Part shown: positions 51,904 through 60,800 of the stretch, piece by piece
How positions within the stretch are numbered: the first letter of the stretch is position 1
Layout of the letters: each line of letters opens with the position of its first letter
Source of the DNA: a candidate division LCP-89 bacterium B3_LCP
GTDB taxonomy: Bacteria; Electryoneota; B3-LCP
DNA length: 64,000 bases
Direction of reading: 5' to 3'
Assembly: GCA_005223185.1 (NCBI GenBank)
Contig: NJBN01000001.1
Span: 62,001 to 126,000 of the forward strand
Made by a program: the position numbers and the translations under genes
The notes under the pieces: model-generated
Seen by the model: the letters and a program-made list of their open reading frames with translations, nothing else
The model's database searches: none
Told to the model about the DNA's origin: nothing

Positions 51904-53514
51904 ATGAATTGTAAACTGATTCTTGTGGTAACACTCATGGCGGTTTGCCTGACAGCAAACGCAGTTACACTCTACGTACCTGATGATTACAGCACAATAC
52001 AAGCCGCCATCGATGCAACAGTTGACGGTGATTCAGTTGTAATCGATCCAGGTGAATGGGAAGGATTTTACGTTGTAGGTGGCGCAAATGATCTCACCAT
52101 CTTAGGTTCCGGGGCTTTTACTGATGATCCGACAATTGTTCATGAATGCACACTGAACCCTATCGGCAGCGCAGTTTGGATTGAAAAAGTATCCGGCTGG
52201 GAATTAGCAGATTTCGCCGTTGACCAGGATAATCCCGCCAGTGCTTCTGGATTCGAACTCTGGGATACGCAGGATTTCTGGGTGCATCACATAGACGTGA
52301 TTGAAGTTGCCCACCCCGGCAGCCATGGGATCATCCTTGATGGAACGGACAATACACTCGTGGAAAAGTGCCTGGTTAGAGGCGCCAACTATGATGTGGT
52401 AACCTGCTGGTACGGCGGTAATTCCAATGTAACGTTCAGGAACCTGACAATTTCCGCCAACGGAAACGGCATAATTAATCGCGCCACGGTGAATAATTGG
52501 GAGATAAGCAACTGCCTGGTTTACGATTGCGGAGATACGGGTGTGGAGATCCATTACTGGTCTTCCAGTTATGATATCCAGTACAATAATTCCTGGGGAA
52601 ATTCTGGATCAGAGTACCAGGGATTCAGCCCAGACACGACGAATATTTCTGAGGATCCAGATCTCCTCAGCAGTGTGGGCGTAACCGGCTGGGAAGGATT
52701 CATGTTGCTGCTGAGCTCGCCATGCATTGATGCTGGCGATCCGGGATTACCTTTGGACCCAGATGGCACAATTTCTGATATAGGCTGTTTTTACTACGAT
52801 CAGAATAATCCCATGGGCAGCTTAACGGTAACCGTAGAACCGGTCGAACCTCCGGTAGTAATTCCTCCGGAGGGCGGGACATTCGATTACACGGCATCAA
52901 TAACCTGTGATACTACGAATTACGCTTTCTTCGACGCCTGGGTGGAATTCACGCTGCCTAACAGTGTAGTAGTAGGCCCAAAATTCATGCGTTCTGACAA
53001 CCTGCTGGCGCCGGGAGATTCGGTCGGCAGGGATTTAAGTCTGCACGTATCAGCGTTCGCCATGTCGGGAACCTATGAGTTGACACTACTCACAGGCATG
53101 TATCCTGATACCATTTATGTTTCTGATTCGTTCACCTTTGAGAAGTCAGGTGTCGATGCTCTGTCTGGCGGGAATGAACCTGCTTACGCCGTGCTGTCGG
53201 GCTGGGACGAATCTGAGTACATAGAACTCCCTGTCAACAGCGTTAGCGTTGCGCAGGATATCAGCTTGGGATCACATCCCAATCCGTTTAATCCACACAC
53301 GTCTTTAAGCTTCACACTACCTGCTTCCGGCCGCACGTCGCTGAAGATATTCGATCTTGCAGGCAGGACGGTTGCTACGCTGCTGGATCGAGAGATGCAA
53401 GCAGGATCGCACAGTGTGCAGTTCGATGGCAGCCAGTTGGCTTCAGGGGTGTATCTGGCGGTGCTTAATAATTCAAAAAGCACTGCTGTCCAGAGAATCC
53501 TGCTGATGAAGTGA
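51904..53514 (+). CDS. Secreted parallel beta-helix protein with T9SS tail, copy B
   Basis: 536 residues from ATG 51904 (TTGGAGG at 51892 is the ribosome binding site and not the start). Signal peptide MNCKLILVVTLMAVCLTANA; mature VTLYVPDDYSTIQAAIDATV again opens a pectate-lyase-like beta-helix (DNTLVEKCLVRGANYDVV, NVTFRNLTISANGNG). The C-terminal Ig module and sorting tail are shared with the preceding gene; the last 36 residues differ slightly (NSKSTAVQRILLMK). Adjacent tandem copies with separate N-terminal domains point to tail exchange. Ends with a strong terminator. Confidence 0.85.
   Translation: MNCKLILVVTLMAVCLTANAVTLYVPDDYSTIQAAIDATVDGDSVVIDPGEWEGFYVVGGANDLTILGSGAFTDDPTIVHECTLNPIGSAVWIEKVSGWELADFAVDQDNPASASGFELWDTQDFWVHHIDVIEVAHPGSHGIILDGTDNTLVEKCLVRGANYDVVTCWYGGNSNVTFRNLTISANGNGIINRATVNNWEISNCLVYDCGDTGVEIHYWSSSYDIQYNNSWGNSGSEYQGFSPDTTNISEDPDLLSSVGVTGWEGFMLLLSSPCIDAGDPGLPLDPDGTISDIGCFYYDQNNPMGSLTVTVEPVEPPVVIPPEGGTFDYTASITCDTTNYAFFDAWVEFTLPNSVVVGPKFMRSDNLLAPGDSVGRDLSLHVSAFAMSGTYELTLLTGMYPDTIYVSDSFTFEKSGVDALSGGNEPAYAVLSGWDESEYIELPVNSVSVAQDISLGSHPNPFNPHTSLSFTLPASGRTSLKIFDLAGRTVATLLDREMQAGSHSVQFDGSQLASGVYLAVLNNSKSTAVQRILLMK
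52837..53405 (+). repeat. 0.57-kb near-identical tail segment, unit B
   Basis: Partner of 51154-51722. The sharp loss of identity on both sides marks the recombination or conversion tract. Confidence 0.85.
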
Positions 53515-53538
53515 AGGCTGAATAAATGTAAACAGGCA

Positions 53539-53564
53539 AAGCCGGTCACCTGACCGGCTTTTTT
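53539..53564 (+). terminator. Terminator after the T9SS cargo cluster
   Basis: AAGCCGGTCA and TGACCGGCTT pair perfectly over 10 bp with a CC loop, followed by TTTT. Confidence 0.88.
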
Positions 53565-53893
53565 ATGCCTAACCCTCTAAAATCCCATTGATTTGCTTGC
53601 CTATAAATTGAATTTAATGTACTTTCAGAAGACTCTGGAGCATATCACAACGGCTTCTGAGATAGTGAGGACGCATCGTTGGAGAGGGCTGCTTTTGCAT
53701 TATTTATGCTGGTATATGGGGCAATAAAGCAGCAACGGATCCTAAGGACGAATACACCATGTCGTGATACCAGATGAATGAAATCCAGTATAGTTGCCTG
53801 GAAATTCACAACTAATTTAGACAAGAGACCAGACTTTAACAAAGTGAATATGGGTCGAATTGATATCTGGCTAAATTAAAGTTAGAGACGAGA
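53565..53893. other. Intergenic region, no gene recognised
   Basis: About 330 nt between the terminator and the large kinase gene. An open minus-strand frame (53645-53842) has no protein-like features. No hairpin or promoter pair could be singled out. Confidence 0.35.
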
Positions 53894-56800
53894 ATGGAAA
53901 AACAAGCCTGGTTAAAGACATCAAAAGTACGATACGCCATAATTGGGATTTTGTTTGGATTATGCTTTCCAATTATAGCGACTATCGTGGAGATTACCAC
54001 ACAACAACTACCGTGGGCTCTTGGCAGTATACTCTCAGCTCAGGCATCTACTTCACCACTATTATATATTATTGACACAGCTCCTTTTTTCCTGGGTTTA
54101 TTTGCTCTATTCGCTGGAATTCGGCAGGACGCGCTATCCAGAGAGAACGACGAACGTCAGCGCATTGAAAAGGAGTTGAGGAGCATAAGTGTAGAACTTG
54201 AAGATCGTTTTCGGAGGAAAACGGAAGAGCTATTAAAAACGAACACAACACTAAAAAGAGAAATTCCCGAGCGCAAGCGAGCGGAAGAGGAACTAAAAGT
54301 ACTTTTTGAGATAGGGAACTTAATCAATGAAACCGGTGATTTGGATGAATTGTTAGCCGGCATTCATCTTAGTGTTAAAAAAGTGATGTACGCGGAAAAC
54401 TTCTTCATCGCGCTGTATGATGCCGATACGGATTTGGTATCGTTCCCGTATTTTGCTGATCAGCACGATCCTACACCACCTCCAAAAGCCAGCGGAAGAG
54501 GATTCACCGAATATGTATTGCGCGCGGGCAAACCGTTATTGATGACGCCGGAAATATTTAATGAATTATTGGCCAGCAAGGAGGTCGAACTGATTGGGAC
54601 ACCTCCTCACTCATGGTTAGGTGTGCCTCTGTTCATACAGTCGGAGCCCATTGGCGTATTAGTGGTGCAGTCTTACGAGGAAGGTATAAAATACAGCTCG
54701 AGTGACAAAGATCTGCTTGTCGCCATGGCTAATCAAGCGGCAGTGGTCATTGAGCGCAAGCGCGCGGAAGAACATCTAAGAGAAACAGGAAAAAGACTTC
54801 AAGATATTGTTTTGAGCTCTGCCGATTGGATATGGGAAGTTGATAATAAGGGGAGATACACATTCGCATCTGAAAAGACAAAGCAAATATTGGGTTACGA
54901 TCCTGAAGAAATCATTGGGAAAACACCTTTTGATTTGATGCCGAAGGAAGAAGCGGAACGAATAGGTGTAATTTTCAATGAAATAGCTTCTAAAAAGATG
55001 CCAATTTATGATTTAGAGAACTGGAACTTAACAAAAGCAGGGAAAAAAGTTTGCCTCTTAACTAACGGTATGCCAATTATAAATGATGAAGGTGAGTTAA
55101 TCGGCTACCGTGGTGTGGATAAAGACATCACCGAACGCAAACTGACAGAGAGCCGCCTCGAACGCATCAATGATCTGAAAGAAGAATTACTCCGCCCGTG
55201 TGAAATCAATGAAAAACTGAAGAGCATCACTGATGGTATTGTAGAAATATTCGATGCAGATTTCGCTCGCATCTGGATAACGAAGCAGGGTGATTTGTGT
55301 GAAAAGGGGTGTTTCCATGCCGAAATTAAGAAAGGACCGCATGTCTGCCGGCAGAAGGACAAATGTCTCACATTGATGGCAAGTTCAGGGAGATATACAC
55401 ACATTGACGGTGAAATTCACCGGCGAGTTCCTTTCGGTTGTTATAAAATCGGCCGTGTAGCGGCAGGTGACGACACCCGATTCCTCACGAACGATGTAAT
55501 AAATGATCCGCGCGTGCACGACCATGAATGGGCAAAGGGCTTGGGTTTAGTCTCATTCGTCGGGTACAGGCTGCTGTCTGAAGCGGGTCAGCACATTGGC
55601 GTATTAGCTCTATTCAGTAAACATAAGATTTCTGCAGAAGAGGATGCGCTACTGGAAGATTTGGCGCACACGACATCTCGGGTGGTTCAAACTGCTGAAA
55701 TGCTACAATCCTTGCGTCAGAGCGAGGAAAGCAACCGTCAATTGATTGAGTCGATGAACGATGGGCTGGCTATTCAGGATACCCAAGGGGTAATAACTTA
55801 TGCCAATAAGGTTATCTGTAGAATCTTGGGTCGGTTCGAGAAGGAAATCGTGGGGCATCACTACAGCGATTTTTTAAATGAGGAAAATCAGCGAATAATC
55901 GAGGTAGAGACTGAGAAGCGGAAAAAGGGCGTTTTAGGGACATACGATCTATCCTGGACGAGAAAGGACGGAACCCAGGTTCCCACCTTAGTTTCTCCTG
56001 CGGCTCTCATGGATGCCGAGGGTAAATTCACCGGCAGTTTCGCCATCATCACTGATATTACCGAGAGAAAAGAGCTTGAGGACTCAATACAGGAGGCTAA
56101 TGAATTTAAAGAACAGATATTGGCAACGGCAGGAACAGCCATTTTCACAGTAAATACAGATATGCATATAACAAGTGTGAACGAAGAACTGTGTGAGATA
56201 ACCGGATTTGCTGAAGATGAACTTGTGGGAAAGCATTGTCATATTTTAAGGGGTGAACCCTGCATGCAGGAGTGCGGACTATTCAATCCTGACAGAAAAG
56301 ACCCAATCTTCAGGGTTCAGTGCACCATAAAAACCAAAGAAGGGGAAAAGCTTACTATACTTAAAAATGCATCGTTAATTCATGATGAGCGTGGGCGAGT
56401 TACGTTCGGGGTGGAGTCGCTTTTGGACGTCACGGAGATGATTAGATCCACCGAGGCTGTAGAGGAGGCAAACAGCGATCTATTAGAGACAAACGAACAA
56501 TTGGCCAATGCTATCGATTATGCCAAAGAGATGGCACTACAAGCTGAATTGTCCAGTGCTGCCAAGAGTGAGTTTTTAGCAAATATGAGTCATGAAATCC
56601 GCACGCCGTTAAACGGCATATTAGGATTTGCTCAACTTCTGCAGGAAGACGAATCCTTAAACAGCGAACAGTTGGATTACGTCAATACCGTTTACAACAG
56701 CGGCAGCGCTCTTTTAAGTCTCATCAATGACATCCTGGATTTCTCCAAGATAGAAGCGGGCAAGTTAGATCTTGAGATTATGGATTTCGATCTGCGGACA

Positions 56801-58210
56801 ACTATCGAGAGCGTAGGTGATCTGTTGTCTCCGAAAGCCTACGAGAAGGAGTTGGAGCTATACTGTTATGCAGAACCGGATGTGTCGACTTTACTGCAGG
56901 GCGATCCAGGAAGGCTACGGCAGGTATTTTTAAATATAATGGGCAATGCAATTAAATTTACCGAGACCGGGGAAGTCGTGTTGTTGGCGAAGCATGTCAG
57001 CAGTCAGGATGATGAGACAGTAATAATGTTTGAGATAAGTGACACTGGAATAGGCATTCCTGAGGATCGTATCAAGGCAATCTTTGAAAGTTTTACTCAG
57101 GCTGACGGTTCGACAACACGGAAGTTCGGCGGCACCGGTTTGGGTCTGACTATCAGCAGGAAACTGGTAGAAATGATGGGTGGCGAACTTAACGTCCAAA
57201 GCGAAGCAGGTAAAGGAAGCACATTCGCTTTTACTGCAAAGTTCAAACAACAGGAGGTTCAAGCGAAGGCGCCTCTATCCATCGAAACATCGAATCTGAA
57301 AGGGATTAAGACTTTAATAGTGGATGATAGTTCTACAAACCGCAGGTTCCTGAAACAGACGTTGACCAATTGGCAGATGAAACCTAACGTTGCCAATAGC
57401 AGTGAAAACGCCCTGTCGATGATCGAAAAAGCTTACGATACAGAGCAGCAGTTTGATCTATGCATAATTAACGGTTACATGCCCAGAATGGATGGTTTCG
57501 AGTTGGCGTCGCAGTTAAAAGGTGATGTCAAGCATTCAGGGGTTGACATAATAATGTTGACTTCGACAGGGCAACGCGGGGATGCGGCTCGTTGCAAAAA
57601 GTTAGGGATTGTGGGCTATCTCACGAAGCCGGTGAAATATTCGGATCTTCACGATGTGATATCGCTGGCGTACGGTGAATCGCACCAGGCGTCAAAGGAT
57701 TCTGCACTGTTAACCAGTCATTTAGTGCGTGAGAACCGCAAGCGCTACAATATACTGGTCGCTGAGGATAATCCTGTGAATCAGCGGCTGGCGATTCGAT
57801 TGCTTGAGAAACACGGCCATAGAGTAACAGTCGCCAATAATGGTAGGGAAGCTGTGGAGATGTTCAAAAAGCTGACTCCGGGTGGTATAGACGTTATATT
57901 AATGGACGTTCAGATGCCGGAGATGGATGGTTATGAAGCCACAATCTCCATTAGGAATTTAGAGAAAGAAACGGGTGCGCATATTCCCATAATTGCGCTG
58001 ACTGCTCATGCCATGAAGGGCGACCGTGAACGGTGTCTCCATGTTGGCATGGATAGCGTTATCACCAAGCCCATTAAGACTAAGGTGTTATACGAGGTAA
58101 TTGAGGACACAGCAAATTCATTACAAGATGATGGAGTGGGAGAGGTAATAGGTACAGAGGCAGGAAAGGAATCACTATTGGAAGAAGAAGTAGGGGAATT
58201 AGTAGTATAG
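53894..58210 (+). CDS. Multi-sensor hybrid histidine kinase (two TM, GAF, PAS, GAF, PAS, PAS, kinase, two receivers)
   Basis: 1438 residues. TM about 13-32 and 56-80; coiled coil 85-130; GAF1 about 140-290; PAS1 about 300-415 (WEVDNKGRYTFASEKTKQIL); GAF2 about 430-600 with a Cys cluster (LCEKGCFHAEIKKGPHVCRQ); PAS2 about 610-730; PAS3 about 740-860 with another Cys pair (HILRGEPCMQECGLF). His[21 protein letters not shown] (His900), HATPase with [21 protein letters not shown]1 about 1135-1255 (the phospho-Asp site reads LCIINGYMPRMDG, with Asn where Asp is expected), REC2 about 1285-1405 ([12 protein letters not shown]). Probably a redox or small-molecule sensor. 50 nt upstream of a response regulator gene. 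Confidence 0.9.
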   Translation: MEKQAWLKTSKVRYAIIGILFGLCFPIIATIVEITTQQLPWALGSILSAQASTSPLLYIIDTAPFFLGLFALFAGIRQDALSRENDERQRIEKELRSISVELEDRFRRKTEELLKTNTTLKREIPERKRAEEELKVLFEIGNLINETGDLDELLAGIHLSVKKVMYAENFFIALYDADTDLVSFPYFADQHDPTPPPKASGRGFTEYVLRAGKPLLMTPEIFNELLASKEVELIGTPPHSWLGVPLFIQSEPIGVLVVQSYEEGIKYSSSDKDLLVAMANQAAVVIERKRAEEHLRETGKRLQDIVLSSADWIWEVDNKGRYTFASEKTKQILGYDPEEIIGKTPFDLMPKEEAERIGVIFNEIASKKMPIYDLENWNLTKAGKKVCLLTNGMPIINDEGELIGYRGVDKDITERKLTESRLERINDLKEELLRPCEINEKLKSITDGIVEIFDADFARIWITKQGDLCEKGCFHAEIKKGPHVCRQKDKCLTLMASSGRYTHIDGEIHRRVPFGCYKIGRVAAGDDTRFLTNDVINDPRVHDHEWAKGLGLVSFVGYRLLSEAGQHIGVLALFSKHKISAEEDALLEDLAHTTSRVVQTAEMLQSLRQSEESNRQLIESMNDGLAIQDTQGVITYANKVICRILGRFEKEIVGHHYSDFLNEENQRIIEVETEKRKKGVLGTYDLSWTRKDGTQVPTLVSPAALMDAEGKFTGSFAIITDITERKELEDSIQEANEFKEQILATAGTAIFTVNTDMHITSVNEELCEITGFAEDELVGKHCHILRGEPCMQECGLFNPDRKDPIFRVQCTIKTKEGEKLTILKNASLIHDERGRVTFGVESLLDVTEMIRSTEAVEEANSDLLETNEQLANAIDYAKEMALQAELSSAAKSEFLANMSHEIRTPLNGILGFAQLLQEDESLNSEQLDYVNTVYNSGSALLSLINDILDFSKIEAGKLDLEIMDFDLRTTIESVGDLLSPKAYEKELELYCYAEPDVSTLLQGDPGRLRQVFLNIMGNAIKFTETGEVVLLAKHVSSQDDETVIMFEISDTGIGIPEDRIKAIFESFTQADGSTTRKFGGTGLGLTISRKLVEMMGGELNVQSEAGKGSTFAFTAKFKQQEVQAKAPLSIETSNLKGIKTLIVDDSSTNRRFLKQTLTNWQMKPNVANSSENALSMIEKAYDTEQQFDLCIINGYMPRMDGFELASQLKGDVKHSGVDIIMLTSTGQRGDAARCKKLGIVGYLTKPVKYSDLHDVISLAYGESHQASKDSALLTSHLVRENRKRYNILVAEDNPVNQRLAIRLLEKHGHRVTVANNGREAVEMFKKLTPGGIDVILMDVQMPEMDGYEATISIRNLEKETGAHIPIIALTAHAMKGDRERCLHVGMDSVITKPIKTKVLYEVIEDTANSLQDDGVGEVIGTEAGKESLLEEEVGELVV

Positions 58211-58260
58211 AAAAATAGCCATATTGAATTTTGTACAGTTTACATCATTGGAGAAGCAGT

Positions 58261-58896
58261 ATGAGAATTCTGATAGCAGAAGATGAGCGGGTTTCGAGGC
58301 GCTTGCTGGAAACAACTTTGAGAAAGTGGGGAAATGAGGTCATCGTTACCTGTGATGGCACCGAAGCACTGGAAGTTCTTCAGGGTGAAGACAGTCCCAA
58401 GCTCGCCATCATAGACTGGATGATGCCGGAGATGGATGGCGTCACCGTATGCAGGGAGGTGAGGCAACAGGTGAGCGTGGATCCAGTTTACATAATTCTC
58501 TTAACGGCTTTGGGCAAAAAAGAGGATATCGTAGAGGGATTTAAAGCAGGCGCGGATGATTACATTACCAAGCCTTTCAATCACCAGGAATTAAAAGCGC
58601 GGGTACAGGCAGGCGCAAGAATTGTTGAACTGCAATATAACTTATCAGAGAGAATTAAGGAGCTTGAAGCGGCTTTTAGACAGGTAACCCAGCTTGAAGG
58701 AATGTTGCCGATCTGTTCGTATTGTAAGAAAGTTCGTGGTGACGATAATTACTGGCAGCAAGTGGAACAATATGTCACAGATCGAACAGATGCAAAATTC
58801 AGCCATAGTGTCTGTCCGGATTGTGAGGAAAAATTTGTAAAACCTCAATTTGAGAAAGTTGCCAAAGAGTTAGCCGCAACTAAACAGGAAGACTGA
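58261..58896 (+). CDS. Response regulator with C-terminal cysteine motif
   Basis: 211 residues from ATG 58261 (GGAG 7 nt upstream; TTG 58231 is a weaker alternative). REC domain about 1-120 with LAIIDWMMPEMDGV and ADDYITKPFNHQEL. A short coiled linker leads to a C-terminal module (about 148-190) with CSYCKKVRGDDNYWQQVEQY and SVCPDCEEKF: four Cys in two Cys-x2-Cys pairs, a small zinc-ribbon-like unit seen at the end of various FCB and Deltaproteobacteria receivers and kinases, of unknown function. Likely the phosphate acceptor of the kinase just upstream. Confidence 0.85.
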   Translation: MRILIAEDERVSRRLLETTLRKWGNEVIVTCDGTEALEVLQGEDSPKLAIIDWMMPEMDGVTVCREVRQQVSVDPVYIILLTALGKKEDIVEGFKAGADDYITKPFNHQELKARVQAGARIVELQYNLSERIKELEAAFRQVTQLEGMLPICSYCKKVRGDDNYWQQVEQYVTDRTDAKFSHSVCPDCEEKFVKPQFEKVAKELAATKQED

Positions 58897-58935
58897 GCTT
58901 GTTGTATTGTTTGTGTAAAACAAGGAATTGGGGAT

Positions 58936-60771
58936 ATGGCAATCGATGAAGAGCAGGTAGTTATATCGAAGACCATCAAGAAGCAGGACATTGAGATTAC
59001 AGCAGAAAAAGAGAATCTCTGGTCTGTTCAGATAGCGTTTCCGTCCCTTTCGGTTACCGAAAAGGAGATGTTGGCGCGCACGCGCGATGCGAAGAGAATT
59101 ATCGCACGAAATTTCAACGTTCCTCTGGAACTGCTTGAACTCAGGGAGGTGATAGACAAGGCGCCGCGTCCGGAAGGACTATCAATTCATATATCTATTG
59201 GCAGAATAGAGATGGGGCGCGGCAAGCCGCGGGTCCGATTGATTCCTTTGGGAACAGCCAGCGGTAGCGTTTTTCCCGATATGATAGCCGAATTGGATTT
59301 TTACTATCTGGATGAGTCTGACACTCCCATTACCATGGATCGCCTGAGGACGGAACTGGTAAACAAGGGGGTGTCGTTGGAGATGTGTAATTACAGTGTC
59401 ATGCAACGCACCATCGAAACAGTTCACGAGCGGAAGAGCCTGGTGACGAAGTTGGAAGTAGCCAGAGGTTCACTTCCTGAAGAAGGGCGCGATGCCAGCT
59501 TAATCTATTCTTTCTGCACTGATTCGGGCGGTTTGGGAGTTTTGGAAGGTTTACGTGCTTTGAAAAAAGTGCGTGAGAAGAATGTACTGTGTGAAAAAGC
59601 TCCAGCCAGAAATGGTACGGTTGCTGGGCGGAACGTTTCAGGAGAAAATATACCCGCGCTACAGGGAATGGATTTTCAGTTGGTAGCGGGAAGCGGGGTT
59701 AAGTTATCAGATGATGGGAATACCCTTAGCGCATTGAGAACCGGGTTGGCAATCCTGAATCGCACTGTGGAAGAGGTGGATACGCCAGGTGGTAAGCGAA
59801 CAGTCACCACCAGTATAGAGGTGAGTGTTAAGCAACTTGTTAAAATGAATGCCGAAGAGATCGGAGATCTTGTATTAGATGATTCGGTTGATATCAATGG
59901 CACCTTGAAAGAAGGAAAAACCGTTTCTACACCCGGGGAAGTAATAGTTAACGGTGACGTAGAAGAGGGAGTGATTTTACATGCCGGCGCTGACATCACT
60001 ATTCATGGGCAGATCAAGGGTGGTGAAATAACCAGCGAATGTTCGGTATTCAGTAAAAGCGATGCCCAAAATAGTACCATTACCGCTGCCTCTGACGTGA
60101 ATATTAAGGGAGATGTGGTTAATTCTGCCATTTCAGGCCGCAAAGTCAAGATGGGGGATGTTAGCGGGAGCAATATCGAAGTAGGGTACAAAGTATGTTT
60201 TAACCGTATAAGCGATGATGAAGGTGGACAGAAAACCGAAATTTGCGTAGGCCGCGATTCATTTTACAACAAGAAACTTGAAGCGAATCAAGAATATATC
60301 GATAATATGAGCGCTAATTTGCAGCATATCGGTGAACTTTTCGGAGAAGATGTAACAGCTCGTTTCAACCCATCAAATATAAGAACGCTGCTGTTTGACC
60401 ATTTGAAGCGCTTGCGCAGGCGTGGTTTGGTCAACATGAACAATGAACTGGTAAAATCCTTTAAGAAACTTCTTGAAGCAATTAAGCCGATTAAAAACAG
60501 TATTGTAAATAGAGCAGAAGTGATTGATAATCTGCAGAAGGAAGCTTCAGCAGAAAGTTTAAACAGGCCGGTTATTGTGGCCAGGATGGGTGTGAAAGAT
60601 CCCTTTGAAATCAATATAAATGGGAAGAAAACCACTATAGAAGCTACCGATGATGGAACGGCTATTTCAATTAACGGTGATGGTGATATTATTATCCACA
60701 AACTGCGACCACCTTCACGACGCGAGGTAAACTTAGAGAGCGTTGATGCGGATCAGGAGAAACCCACTTGA
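58936..60771 (+). CDS. FapA/DUF342 family protein, copy 1
   Basis: 611 residues, soluble. N-terminal Jag/KhpB-like part (about 1-90), FapA N-terminal domain (about 120-320) with MAIDEEQVVISKT start and KAPARNGTVAGRNVSG, then a right-handed beta-solenoid (about 320-440: GTLKEGKTVSTPGEVIVNGD, DVEEGVILHAGADITIHGQI, GDVVNSAISGRKVKMGDVSG), and a C-terminal coiled-coil part (about 445-560). FapA proteins are linked to flagellum number or polymer-forming scaffolds; no flagellar gene is here. Follows the response regulator gene by 39 nt. Confidence 0.82.
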   Translation: MAIDEEQVVISKTIKKQDIEITAEKENLWSVQIAFPSLSVTEKEMLARTRDAKRIIARNFNVPLELLELREVIDKAPRPEGLSIHISIGRIEMGRGKPRVRLIPLGTASGSVFPDMIAELDFYYLDESDTPITMDRLRTELVNKGVSLEMCNYSVMQRTIETVHERKSLVTKLEVARGSLPEEGRDASLIYSFCTDSGGLGVLEGLRALKKVREKNVLCEKAPARNGTVAGRNVSGENIPALQGMDFQLVAGSGVKLSDDGNTLSALRTGLAILNRTVEEVDTPGGKRTVTTSIEVSVKQLVKMNAEEIGDLVLDDSVDINGTLKEGKTVSTPGEVIVNGDVEEGVILHAGADITIHGQIKGGEITSECSVFSKSDAQNSTITAASDVNIKGDVVNSAISGRKVKMGDVSGSNIEVGYKVCFNRISDDEGGQKTEICVGRDSFYNKKLEANQEYIDNMSANLQHIGELFGEDVTARFNPSNIRTLLFDHLKRLRRRGLVNMNNELVKSFKKLLEAIKPIKNSIVNRAEVIDNLQKEASAESLNRPVIVARMGVKDPFEININGKKTTIEATDDGTAISINGDGDIIIHKLRPPSRREVNLESVDADQEKPT

Positions 60772-60800
60772 TATTTATCAGCTATAAATGAATATAGGCT

